Shown in pieces: positions 17,521 to 28,765 of a DNA stretch of 62,851 nt. Every line of letters starts with the position of its first letter. Within the stretch, counting starts at the first letter, position 1. The notes under the pieces were generated by a model. That model saw only the letters and a program-made list of their open reading frames with translations, had not been told where the DNA came from and made no database searches. Location: positions 1 to 62,851 of the forward strand of contig JAJPWX010000121.1 in NCBI GenBank assembly GCA_021205755.1. Reading direction: 5' to 3'. Made by a program: the position numbers and the translations under genes. This DNA is from Lachnospiraceae bacterium. Its GTDB lineage: Bacteria > Bacillota > Clostridia > Lachnospirales > Lachnospiraceae.

Positions 17521-19596
17521 TTATTCTTTCGCGTCGTTTGCGCAGACGTAACCGCAGGCTTTGTCTTCACAAACCAGCCGCGCTCCCTTCTCCACCATAT
17601 ACCCGCCGCACTGGGGGCATCGCTTGGACGATGGCTTTGCCCAGGACATGAAATCACATTCCGGCGCACTCTCACAGCCAAAATAGCGGCGTCCCTTTTT
17701 GGTCTTGCGGATCACCAGATCTTTTCCACACTTCGGGCAGGGAATGCCGATCTTTTCCAGATAAGGCTTTGTATTGCGGCACTCCGGAAAGCCCGGACAG
17801 GCAAGAAACTTGCCGTGCGGGCCATATTTTATGACCATATTTCGGCCGCATTCCTCACAGACGACATCAGAGACTTCGTCCGCAATCGTGACCTTTTCCA
17901 GGTTGATCTCCGCGGCTTTGACTGCTTCATCCAGATCCGGATAGAAATTCTCAACAACCGTTTTCCAGTTGGTCTTTCCTTCCTCAATGGAGTCCAGAAG
18001 AGATTCCAGGTTTGCAGTAAAATTTTCATCCACAATCGCCGGAAAAGCTTCTTTCATAATATTGTTGACGATTTCGCCGAGCTCGGTCACGTAAAGGTTT
18101 TTATTCTCTTTGGTCACATACCTTCTGGCAATGATGGTAGTAATTGTTGGTGCGTAGGTACTTGGACGGCCGATGCCTTTTTCCTCCAGTGTGCGCACCA
18201 GGGAAGCTTCTGTATAGTGGGCGGGCGGCTGTGTAAAATGCTGTTTTGCTACAGCCTCCCCGGCTCTCAGAATCATCCCTTTTTCAATATTGCCGCGGAT
18301 TGTGCGGTTTTCATCCGGTTCCTCTTCGCTGTCTGTGTAAACACTGCGGAACCCGTCGAAGAGCAGGCGGGAGGCAGATACAGTAAAGCGGTATCCGGCC
18401 GCGCCAATGCGAACGGAGGTTGCCTCATAGCGGGCCGGAGCCATCCGGCAGGCGGTGAACCTCCTCCAGATCAGCTGATACAGGCGGAACTGGTCGCGTG
18501 TCAGCGAATCCTTCACCATGACTGGGGTCAGGGAAAGATCCGTTGGCCGGATGGCCTCATGCGCGTCCTGGATTTTCTTGCCGTCATTTTCTGTCTTGCC
18601 GGGAGCTTCCGCTGCATATTCTGCCCCATAGTTTGCGGTAATGTATTCTTTTGCGGCAATAATCGCCTCATCAGAAATACGGGTGGAATCCGTACGCAGA
18701 TAGGTGATCAGACCGATCGTACCGCTTCCTTTGATATCAATTCCCTCGTACAACTGCTGCGCCAGACGCATGGTTTTCTGTGTAGAGAAATTCAGAGCGT
18801 TTGCAGCCTCTTGCTGTAGGGTACTGGTCGTGAAAGGCAGCGGTGGTTTCTTAAGCCGCTCACTTTTTTTCACTTCTTCCACGGTGTATTCCGCTCCCTC
18901 CAGCGTACGAAGGATTGCGTCCATTTCTTCTTTGGAGGTGATGTTCTGCTTTTTGTTCGTACCAAAAAATTTCGCGGTCAGCGGCTTTTTCTCATCGCCA
19001 ACAAACAACTCGACATCAAGTGTCCAGTATTCCTCTGGAATAAAGGCTGCGATCTCATCCTCACGATCTGCGATTATGCGCAGGGCAACCGACTGTACCC
19101 GGCCGGCGCTCAGGCCCCTCTTTACCTTTTTCCAGAGCAGCGGGCTGATTTTGTACCCCACCATGCGGTCCAGAATTCGGCGCGTCTGCTGGGCGTCCAC
19201 CAGATCCATGTCAATCGCGCGCGGATGCTTGATGGATTCCTTCACTGCGCTTTTGGTGATTTCATTGAAGGTGATGCGCTTTTGCTTTTTCGGATCAATC
19301 TTCAATGCCTCGGACAGATGCCAGGATATCGCTTCCCCTTCGCGGTCAGGGTCGGTTGCAAGATAAACCTTATCCGCTTTTTTCTCTGCTTTGCGAAGCG
19401 CAGAGAGCGTCTCCCCCTTTCCGCGAATGGTAATGTATTTTGGTTCAAATCCGTGCTCTATATCAACGCCCATCTGACTTTTGGGCAGATCACGGACATG
19501 TCCTCCCGAAGCCATTACTTCATAATTAGAACCAAGGAATTTTTTGATTGTCTTTACTTTCGCAGGTGACTCGACAATCACCAGATTCTTTGCCAT
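17521..19596 (-). CDS. topA: DNA topoisomerase I (type IA)
   Basis: A 691-residue enzyme that relaxes negative supercoils through a single-strand break. It has the Toprim domain (KNLVIVESPAKVKTIKKFL, then YLATDPDREGEAISWHL), the catalytic Tyr in GLITYLRTDSTRI, and three C-terminal zinc ribbons with Cys-x2-Cys pairs (CEECGRNM, CPKCGKDL, CPQCGGYM). Length matches Firmicute TopA. It begins 7 bases after the dprA stop, so comM, dprA, topA and perhaps codY form one transcription unit, an arrangement seen in many Firmicutes. Confidence 0.97.
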   Translation of the reverse strand: MAKNLVIVESPAKVKTIKKFLGSNYEVMASGGHVRDLPKSQMGVDIEHGFEPKYITIRGKGETLSALRKAEKKADKVYLATDPDREGEAISWHLSEALKIDPKKQKRITFNEITKSAVKESIKHPRAIDMDLVDAQQTRRILDRMVGYKISPLLWKKVKRGLSAGRVQSVALRIIADREDEIAAFIPEEYWTLDVELFVGDEKKPLTAKFFGTNKKQNITSKEEMDAILRTLEGAEYTVEEVKKSERLKKPPLPFTTSTLQQEAANALNFSTQKTMRLAQQLYEGIDIKGSGTIGLITYLRTDSTRISDEAIIAAKEYITANYGAEYAAEAPGKTENDGKKIQDAHEAIRPTDLSLTPVMVKDSLTRDQFRLYQLIWRRFTACRMAPARYEATSVRIGAAGYRFTVSASRLLFDGFRSVYTDSEEEPDENRTIRGNIEKGMILRAGEAVAKQHFTQPPAHYTEASLVRTLEEKGIGRPSTYAPTITTIIARRYVTKENKNLYVTELGEIVNNIMKEAFPAIVDENFTANLESLLDSIEEGKTNWKTVVENFYPDLDEAVKAAEINLEKVTIADEVSDVVCEECGRNMVIKYGPHGKFLACPGFPECRNTKPYLEKIGIPCPKCGKDLVIRKTKKGRRYFGCESAPECDFMSWAKPSSKRCPQCGGYMVEKGARLVCEDKACGYVCANDAKE

Positions 19597-19603
19597 AGAA
19601 ACC

Positions 19604-20683
19604 TCACTTCATTTTTACATAAAAATTTTGCTCCGTCTCTTTAATCAGGCCCTTCAGTTCGAGCGACAGAAGACTGTCGCAGAGGTCGGACAGGGACAGA
19701 GCCGTGTTTTCCTGTAGTTCCCACAGGCTTTTCCCGTGCAAACCGACCTTACTATACACTAATTTTTCCGTAGGTGCAAGTGGAATGTTTGCCATTGTTT
19801 TCTTTGGCTGCCGTTTTCTTTCGGGAAAGACGCTTTCGGTGAATTCTTCGACGGATAAAATCAGTCCTGCCCCCTGTGAAATCAGTTCGTTACAGCCGTA
19901 ACTTAACTCATCGTCCGGACGTCCGGGAACGGCGTAGACCTGTCTGCCCTGATCCAGGGCAAATTCTGCTGTGATCAGCGAGCCGCTTTTTTTGCGGGCT
20001 TCCACTACGACAACGACATCTGCCAATCCACTGATGATCCGGTTTCGCATTGGAAAATGCGTCGGCATCGCTTTTGTTCCTGCCGGAAATTCGGAGATTA
20101 GCCCTCCGTTTTTGGCAAGACGGGAGAAAAGCTGCTGGTGTGAAGCCGGATAGCAGACATCTACGCCGCAGCCGAGCACAGCATAGCTTTTGCCGTTTTC
20201 CTCCAGTGCCGCCCATTGTGCGGCGCCGTCAATCCCATAGGCTGCGCCGCTGACGATGACTCCGCCGCAGTGCACCACCTCTCGCGCAATTGCTTCGGCC
20301 ATAGCACGTCCGCCAGGAGTACACATACGCGCGCCGACAATCGCCACAGAACGCACATTCTCCGACGGTAATTCGCCACGCAGAAAAAGGCCATACGGAC
20401 GGTCGCGCAGAGGCTCCAGACGCCGTGGATAGTCCTCCTGTACGGCGCTGATAAATTGGATTCCCATGGATGACTGCACCTGTACAATTTCCGCTGGGGT
20501 ATGTTTTTGCTTATAATCGATCACCTTTTGCACCCATCGGCATCCGCGGTCCCGCAAAAAGGTCAGTTCTTCCGCTGAAGCTTCCCAGACCTTGCGGGGA
20601 TTTTGAAAGCAGTGCAGCAGAACCTCCCGCTGCGTTCGATAGATTCCCGGAATACTGCAGAACCATTCCCAGTATGGTTCCAT
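19604..20683 (-). CDS. dprA: DNA-processing protein DprA
   Basis: About 359 residues. DprA loads RecA onto incoming single-stranded DNA during transformation. The Rossmann-like core has VAIVGARMCTPGGRAMAEAIA, VSGAAYGIDGAAQWAAL, AVLGCGVDVCYP, MRNRIISGLADVVVVVEA and GSLITAEFALDQGRQVYAVPG. The N-terminal WEWFCSIPGI helix-hairpin part and a C-terminal winged-helix-like end are present. Two starts are possible: 20683 (GAGGG upstream, fits family length) and 20719, directly after the comM stop with GGAG, which would couple translation. Confidence 0.95.
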   Translation of the reverse strand: MEPYWEWFCSIPGIYRTQREVLLHCFQNPRKVWEASAEELTFLRDRGCRWVQKVIDYKQKHTPAEIVQVQSSMGIQFISAVQEDYPRRLEPLRDRPYGLFLRGELPSENVRSVAIVGARMCTPGGRAMAEAIAREVVHCGGVIVSGAAYGIDGAAQWAALEENGKSYAVLGCGVDVCYPASHQQLFSRLAKNGGLISEFPAGTKAMPTHFPMRNRIISGLADVVVVVEARKKSGSLITAEFALDQGRQVYAVPGRPDDELSYGCNELISQGAGLILSVEEFTESVFPERKRQPKKTMANIPLAPTEKLVYSKVGLHGKSLWELQENTALSLSDLCDSLLSLELKGLIKETEQNFYVKMK

Positions 20684-20722
20684 TGCATTTCCCTCGGTTG
20701 ACTGTAAAATCATTCCCATTTT

Positions 20723-22246
20723 TTACTCCAGATATTTTGACGGCCGGTACCGCACTGCTTCGCTAAGATGCGGGATACCGATTTGAACACTGCCATCCAG
20801 ATCTGCGATCGTGCGGGCAACGCGCAGCATTCGGTGACAGGAACGGGCGGTCAGATGCTTTGTCTCGTAGACCTGCTGCATAAAGCGGTCTTCTTCTAAA
20901 CCGAGTGCGCAGTATCGCTCCAGCAATGGGGCCGGAAGGCCGGAATTAAAGCGGATACTGCTTCCGGCATAGCGTTTTTCCTGGATTGCCTGCGCCTGCA
21001 GGACGCGCTCCCGGATCTGATGGCTGGCTTCTTCTTTTTCATTGCCGGACAGCTCCTGATATGACACGGGGCGTACCTCTGCATGCAGGTCAATGCGGTC
21101 CAGAAGCGGGCGGCTGATTTTATGCAGGTAGCTTCGAATTTCCCCTTCCGAGCAGGTACAACGTGTGCGGTCAGGATAGAACCCGCAGCGGCAGGGATTG
21201 CGCGACGCGACCAGCATGAAGTCTGCAGGAAAGATATATTGCCCGCTGTTCCGACAGATGCGCACTTCGCCTTCTTCCATTGGCTGCCGCAGAATTTCCA
21301 GAGTTTCTCGTTGAAATTCTGGCAGCTCATCGAGATACAGGACGCCCCGGTGTGCGAGGCTGATCTCTCCGGGTTGCGGAATATTGCCTCCGCCAGCCAG
21401 TGCGGCGGCGGTAATGGTGTGGTGCGGCATGCGGAATGGCCGTTTCAGAAGGATTCCCTCTTTGGGCAGAGTACCGGCGACACTGTGAATCTGTGAGGCT
21501 TCCAGCGCCTCGTCCGGATGGAGGGGAGGAAGAATTCCAGGAATCCGCCGTGCAATCATCGTTTTGCCGACGCCGGGCTGCCCGGTCAGGAGCAGGTTGT
21601 GCATACCTGCTGCCGCGATTTCTGCTGCACGTTTTGCCATAGCCTGTCCGCGGATATCCGCGAAATCTTCCTCCATGCCAGAAAAAGGCTCCTTTAATTT
21701 TTCTTCTATATTAATAGAGACTTCCTTCAGCTGCTGTACGCCAAGCAGGTGGTTTACCACTGCGCGCAGGGAGGCGGCACCGTAGACAGCAATGCCCTGG
21801 ATGACGCCGCCTTCTATCGCGTTTTCCTCAGGAACAATACAGGAAGTAAAGCCCGCCCGCCTGGCTTCCATGACCATGCCAAGAATTCCCGGAATCTGGC
21901 AGATACTGCCGTCCAGGCCTAACTCCCCAGCAAAAAATATGTGCTCAAGCGCCTGCTGCGGCAGGTAAGAATGAGCCGCGAGTAAAGCTACTGCGATCGG
22001 CAGATCGTAACCGGAGCCGGATTTGCGAATATCCGCCGGAGCGAGATTAACCATAATGCGTTTGGGCTGTATATGAAAACCGGAATTGCGCAGAGCAGTC
22101 CGTACCCGCTCCTGTGCTTCTTTTACTTCAGAAGCCAGATAACCAACCATGGAGAATACAGGGAGACCATCACTCACATCTGTCTCTACCGAGATTAACC
22201 GACACTGCACGCCGTTTAGAGCGGCAGTATATACCTTACTGTACAA
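20723..22246 (-). CDS. comM: ComM/YifB family AAA+ ATPase (Mg-chelatase-like)
   Basis: 507 residues. The N-terminal ChlI-like domain begins MYSKVYTAALNGV, then PVFSMVGYLASEVKEA and MVNLAPADIRKSGSGYDLPIA. The AAA+ core has Walker A TGQPGVGKTMIARRIPGILP, Walker B GVLYLDELPEF and the Cys-rich loop NPCRCGFYPDRTRCTCSEGEI. In other bacteria ComM is a hexameric helicase that helps branch migration during natural transformation. Its coupling to dprA agrees with a recombination role. No other competence genes are in the window. Confidence 0.94.
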   Translation of the reverse strand: MYSKVYTAALNGVQCRLISVETDVSDGLPVFSMVGYLASEVKEAQERVRTALRNSGFHIQPKRIMVNLAPADIRKSGSGYDLPIAVALLAAHSYLPQQALEHIFFAGELGLDGSICQIPGILGMVMEARRAGFTSCIVPEENAIEGGVIQGIAVYGAASLRAVVNHLLGVQQLKEVSINIEEKLKEPFSGMEEDFADIRGQAMAKRAAEIAAAGMHNLLLTGQPGVGKTMIARRIPGILPPLHPDEALEASQIHSVAGTLPKEGILLKRPFRMPHHTITAAALAGGGNIPQPGEISLAHRGVLYLDELPEFQRETLEILRQPMEEGEVRICRNSGQYIFPADFMLVASRNPCRCGFYPDRTRCTCSEGEIRSYLHKISRPLLDRIDLHAEVRPVSYQELSGNEKEEASHQIRERVLQAQAIQEKRYAGSSIRFNSGLPAPLLERYCALGLEEDRFMQQVYETKHLTARSCHRMLRVARTIADLDGSVQIGIPHLSEAVRYRPSKYLE

Positions 22247-22645
22247 GAAAAAACCTCCTTTTAGAACCGATATTTTGAAAAATTGATGATTTTTTGCTGT
22301 GAAAAACAGACTTTAACTTTTGTAAAAAGAAAGGGCGTACAGATTATGTACAAACAAATTTAAGGGAATTTATAAAATTATTTTGCTTATGATATACCAA
22401 AACAATTGATTTGTCAATCACTAAAATAGAAAATACGACATACATTTTTCATGGATTCCAATGAGCAGACAATCAAAGCGACAGGAGTGCGGCAGGTATC
22501 AAAAGGGCTGAGAAACAGGATATACGGGAAGAGATATAGGCTATGAAAATCTTCAAAAAAATGGAATTGCTATGAAAAAACGAGAAAAAAAGAGAATAAA
22601 TGAGTATAGAAAAGATTTCTCTGCGATAAACAACTCAAAACGAAG

Positions 22646-22674
22646 TTGCATAATCCCTTCATTTTCACTAATAT
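22646..22674 (+). promoter_or_regulatory. groESL promoter
   Basis: TTGCAT (22646-22651), a 17-base spacer and TAATAT (22669-22674), placed so that transcription begins inside or just before the CIRCE operator. Confidence 0.65.
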
Positions 22675-22686
22675 AGGCATTGTTCG

Positions 22687-22713
22687 TTAGCACTCGAATT
22701 AAATGAGTGCTAA
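22687..22713. promoter_or_regulatory. CIRCE operator (HrcA-binding)
   Basis: TTAGCACTC (22687-22695), nine bases, GAGTGCTAA (22705-22713): a perfect match to the HrcA operator. Heat shock should therefore induce groESL by release of HrcA. hrcA itself is not in the window. Confidence 0.98.
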
Positions 22714-22755
22714 TAAAAAGAAAAATAGCAAATACCATCTAAGGAGGAGTTCGAT

Positions 22756-23043
22756 ATGAAGTTAGTACCGTTGGCAGACAGAGTTGTACTGAAGCAGCAG
22801 GAAGCAGAAGAGAAAACAAAGTCAGGTATTATTCTGACAAGCAAGACGCAGGAGAAACCGCAGGAAGCGGAAGTAGTTGCTGTGGGACCGGGCGGAATGG
22901 TAGACGGCAAAGAAGTGAAGATGACAGTCAAGGCCGGCGACCGCGTGATTTATTCGAAATACGCTGGAAATGAAGTAAAGCTTGATGAGGAAGAATATGT
23001 GATCGTAAAGCAGAGCGATATTCTTGCAATCGTGGAAGATTGA
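22756..23043 (+). CDS. groES: Co-chaperonin GroES
   Basis: A 95-residue Cpn10 that caps the GroEL folding chamber as a heptamer. It has LVPLADRVVLKQQEAEEKTKSGIILTSK with the mobile loop, GPGGMVDGKEVKMTVKAGDRVIYSKYAGNEVKL and the C-terminal YVIVKQSDILAIV. AAGGAGG stands 9 bases before the ATG. It precedes groEL by 70 bases under the CIRCE-regulated promoter. Confidence 0.98.
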   Translation: MKLVPLADRVVLKQQEAEEKTKSGIILTSKTQEKPQEAEVVAVGPGGMVDGKEVKMTVKAGDRVIYSKYAGNEVKLDEEEYVIVKQSDILAIVED

Positions 23044-23083
23044 GATACAAGAGAGATTGAGAAAAACGGTTATCAGACTTTAA

Positions 23084-24733
<1,650 letters not shown>

Positions 24734-24830
24734 TTCCGGCGCACCCGCATGGAAAGCGGCAGACCCTCCTGCCGGTAAATCACCGTCAGGGAGAGTTCGG
24801 TACGAATATGTGAAAAGTTTGTAAAAATGG

Positions 24831-24862
24831 GGGTAAACTTGTAGAAGTTTACCCTCATTTGT
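24831..24862 (+). terminator. Terminator after groEL
   Basis: GGGTAAACTT (24831-24840) and AAGTTTACCC (24845-24854) form a perfect 10-bp stem with a GTAG loop, followed by a T-rich stretch. A weaker hairpin CGGCAG/CTGCCG lies 70 bases earlier. Confidence 0.8.
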
Positions 24863-25022
24863 GCTACAATACATTTCATAGTATGGTTGCCGGATGCCCC
24901 TGTTTCGGATTGTCCGGTTGCCGGGATATGCTTTTATAAATACAGAAGCGGCGATTCGGATAAGCCGGTTGGCAGACTGGCATACAGAATTGATTCGGGC
25001 TGCCGTGAAAAGGAGCGGGCAG

Positions 25023-25712
25023 ATGGACGACCGGAAACTGAAAGACAGGGCAAGGAATAAGATCCGGGAGGAGTGGGGAAAGCTGAAGCTGCTTTCATGG
25101 AAAGGCAGATTTGCGTATGTGTGGGACTATTATAAGTGGCTGATGGTGGCCATCATTGCCATTATTGCCGGTATTAATCTTGGTATCACGATTTACCATA
25201 ATCTTCAGATGGATACGTTGTTATCTGTGTATATGGTGAATTGCAATAGCTACTATCTGGATTCGGAGACGATGCTGGCAGATTATACGGAATACATCGG
25301 AGGCATCGGGGAAAAAGAAGAGATCACGCTTGATACCAGTACGATTCTGAATGATGACGACGCCTCTACCGGTTACGCTTATCAGATGAAGTTTACCGCG
25401 GTTATTTCTGCGAAGCTGGCGGATGTTGTCCTTATGGATGTGGAAAAGTTTGAGGAGTACGCAGGATGGAGTTATTTTTCGGATCTGCGGGAGGTACTTA
25501 CGGACGAAGAACTGGAGAAATGGTCGGATCTCATCGTCTGGCTGGAAGATGAGGAAGGCGAATCTATTCCGTGCGCGCTTGACCTGACAAACGCCGCGAA
25601 GCTGGGCGAGTATGAGGCTTATCTGGATACGGTATATGGCGGAGTGGTTGTAAACTCTGAGGCAGACATTGAGATGGTGCGATCGTTCCTTGAGTGGCTG
25701 TTTGAAGAGTGA
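25023..25712 (+). CDS. Uncharacterised single-pass membrane protein
   Basis: 229 residues from the ATG at 25023, which has AAAGGAG at correct spacing; the open frame starts at 24894. A basic N-terminal part (DRARNKIREEWGKLKLL, then WKGRFAYVWDYYKWLM) is followed by one membrane helix (about residues 38-58) and an acidic soluble domain of about 165 residues. The domain ends VVNSEADIEMVRSFLEWLFEE. No function is recognised. The helix and tail order suggests a type II membrane protein with its domain outside the cell. It is followed 77 bases later by another small membrane protein and then by guaB. Confidence 0.7.
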   Translation: MDDRKLKDRARNKIREEWGKLKLLSWKGRFAYVWDYYKWLMVAIIAIIAGINLGITIYHNLQMDTLLSVYMVNCNSYYLDSETMLADYTEYIGGIGEKEEITLDTSTILNDDDASTGYAYQMKFTAVISAKLADVVLMDVEKFEEYAGWSYFSDLREVLTDEELEKWSDLIVWLEDEEGESIPCALDLTNAAKLGEYEAYLDTVYGGVVVNSEADIEMVRSFLEWLFEE

Positions 25713-25789
25713 GACGTCACTTGAAATGACTGCGCTGAAAAGAGCGGAAAATAGTTGTTTTCTGCGGATATAAAAGGAGGAAAAAGAAA

Positions 25790-26290
25790 ATGGGTGACAC
25801 GTACAGAGAGATTATGGTAAAGCCGGAGGCAACGGCGGGGAAAAAGTTCCTGAAAGGATTTTTCCCGGTGATGACCGGAATCTGTGTGGTATTTGGAGTG
25901 GTCTTTTGGCCAATCCTGATTCTGGCGTTAGGTTTTCTTCTGTTGTCGATCTTTATCGGGCCGAAGATGGAGGTAGAGTATGAGTACCTCTATGTAAACG
26001 GGGAACTGGATATTGATGCGATCTATTCCAAGCAGAAACGCAAGAGAATCTGCAGTTATGATATGGAGCATCTGGAAGTTCTTGCACCGATGAAATCCCA
26101 TGCGCTGGATGCTTATCTGAGCCGTCCGGGGACAAAGTATGATGACTATACTTCAAAAAAGGAACCTCAGAGGAGCTATATGCTGGTATTTAACGGAGAA
26201 AAGGGACAGAAAATCATTGCGGTAGAACTGGACGATGAAATTCTCAATGATATTCGCCGCATCGCTCCGCGCAAGGTGAATTTGTATTAA
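25790..26290 (+). CDS. Small membrane protein, possibly DUF6106 family
   Basis: 166 residues with two closely spaced membrane helices (about 25-45 and 43-58, a hairpin) and a soluble C-terminal domain containing EYLYVNGELDIDAIYSKQKRKRICSYD, and ending DIRRIAPRKVNLY. The pattern resembles bacterial PH-like domains (inference). It resembles a conserved Lachnospiraceae family that I recall as DUF6106; I cannot check this. AAAGGAGG precedes the ATG. It lies just before guaB, but guaB has its own promoter. Confidence 0.7.
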   Translation: MGDTYREIMVKPEATAGKKFLKGFFPVMTGICVVFGVVFWPILILALGFLLLSIFIGPKMEVEYEYLYVNGELDIDAIYSKQKRKRICSYDMEHLEVLAPMKSHALDAYLSRPGTKYDDYTSKKEPQRSYMLVFNGEKGQKIIAVELDDEILNDIRRIAPRKVNLY

Positions 26291-26300
26291 GATGAATCGT

Positions 26301-26337
26301 GATTCATTTTCTTTCGGCTTTGTAAGGAAAGAAAATC
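26301..26337 (+). terminator. A/T-rich hairpin before guaB
   Basis: ATTTTCTTTC and its near-perfect complement GAAAGAAAAT lie around a ten-base loop, preceded by an ATGAATC/GATTCAT palindrome. It probably separates the membrane-protein gene from guaB. Confidence 0.45.
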
Positions 26338-26352
26338 TGGATGGAAAAAAGG

Positions 26353-26381
26353 TTGACATGATAAGCGGGATTTGATAGACT
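26353..26381 (+). promoter_or_regulatory. guaB promoter
   Basis: Consensus TTGACA (26353-26358), a 17-base spacer and TAGACT (26376-26381), 38 bases before the TTG start. No purine riboswitch fold was seen in the short leader. Confidence 0.75.
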
Positions 26382-26391
26382 AGCGGAATAA

Positions 26392-27873
<1,482 letters not shown>

Positions 27874-27988
27874 CGAAACGGGAGCGCATGTGAAGCAGAT
27901 TGGATAGGAAGGCAGATACTCGACGGTTTTATGACAAATATTGGAATGTGAGGCGGTTGCCGACAGACAGAGGATGAAGGACACCAGT

Positions 27989-28765
27989 ATGGGTAGGAGA
28001 GAACAAAAGGAAAAAGGAAAAATCAGAATGAGCAGGGTCCTGATTTGGACCGCTGTGATTGTTTTTACAGCGGTAGCGGTGGGCCTTTTGCTCTCTCTGC
28101 TTCCCAAAGACGACATGGATATTGACGCCCTTCTGAATGAGACACTTCTGATCGAGACTGAGCCGCCTGCGACGGAGGCAGAGACAGAAGAGGATGCGAT
28201 GGTCGTTCCGGATCCGGGGATTGATGTGCAGCTGCTGACGATCAACGACTGGTCGCGGCCGGGAGAGTATTGTGACGAGATTACCAACATTGTGATTCAT
28301 TACCTTGCCAATCCGAAGACGACCGCACAGCAGAACCACGATTACTTTGAAAGCCTGAAAGACAACGGCGATCTGATCGAAAGCGGCCAGATCACGGAGG
28401 ATGAGGCAGTGTCCATGAGCGCGAATTTTGTGATTGGCATCGAGGGCGAAATTATTGAGTGCGTGCCGCCAGGTGAGATCGCATATGCATCGAACAGCGC
28501 GAACCACTATTCTGTCTCCATTGAGAACTGTCATCTGGATACGACCGGGCAGTTTACAGAAGAGACTTACGAATCACTGGTAAAGCTGACCGCCTATCTG
28601 GTCGATATGTATGATCTGGATCGAGACGCGATTATCCGTCATTATGATGTGACGGGCAAAGCGTGTCCGCTCTACTATGTGGAAAACGAAGATAAGTGGG
28701 AAGCGTTCAAGGACGATGTGATGGCATACATAGAAGAATGCCGGGAAGCAGCGGAAGCGGAGTGA
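27989..28765 (+). CDS. Membrane-anchored N-acetylmuramoyl-L-alanine amidase
   Basis: About 258 residues. A single N-terminal membrane helix (VLIWTAVIVFTAVAVGLLLSLL) and a Glu/Thr-rich linker precede an Amidase_2 domain that cuts the bond between muramic acid and the stem peptide. Zinc ligands are visible as the His in IVIHYLAN and the His/Cys pair in IIRHYDVTGKACPLYY; the Glu-containing HYSVSIENCHLD segment is also typical. The open frame starts at 27941, but ATG 27989 has GAAGGA at proper distance. It may act in sporulation or wall turnover (inference). The next gene begins directly at its stop codon. Confidence 0.87.
   Translation: MGRREQKEKGKIRMSRVLIWTAVIVFTAVAVGLLLSLLPKDDMDIDALLNETLLIETEPPATEAETEEDAMVVPDPGIDVQLLTINDWSRPGEYCDEITNIVIHYLANPKTTAQQNHDYFESLKDNGDLIESGQITEDEAVSMSANFVIGIEGEIIECVPPGEIAYASNSANHYSVSIENCHLDTTGQFTEETYESLVKLTAYLVDMYDLDRDAIIRHYDVTGKACPLYYVENEDKWEAFKDDVMAYIEECREAAEAE

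Larger units (their letters stand above)
22247..22755. other. 509-base gap between comM and groES
   Basis: A divergent regulatory space. The right side holds the groES promoter and CIRCE operator, listed separately. The left side, in front of comM, is A/T-rich with no confident promoter. No ORF with coding character was seen. Confidence 0.6.

Noticed and set aside
17476-18819. 447-residue open frame on the plus strand
   Set aside because: It is the antisense shadow of topA, which has complete domain evidence.
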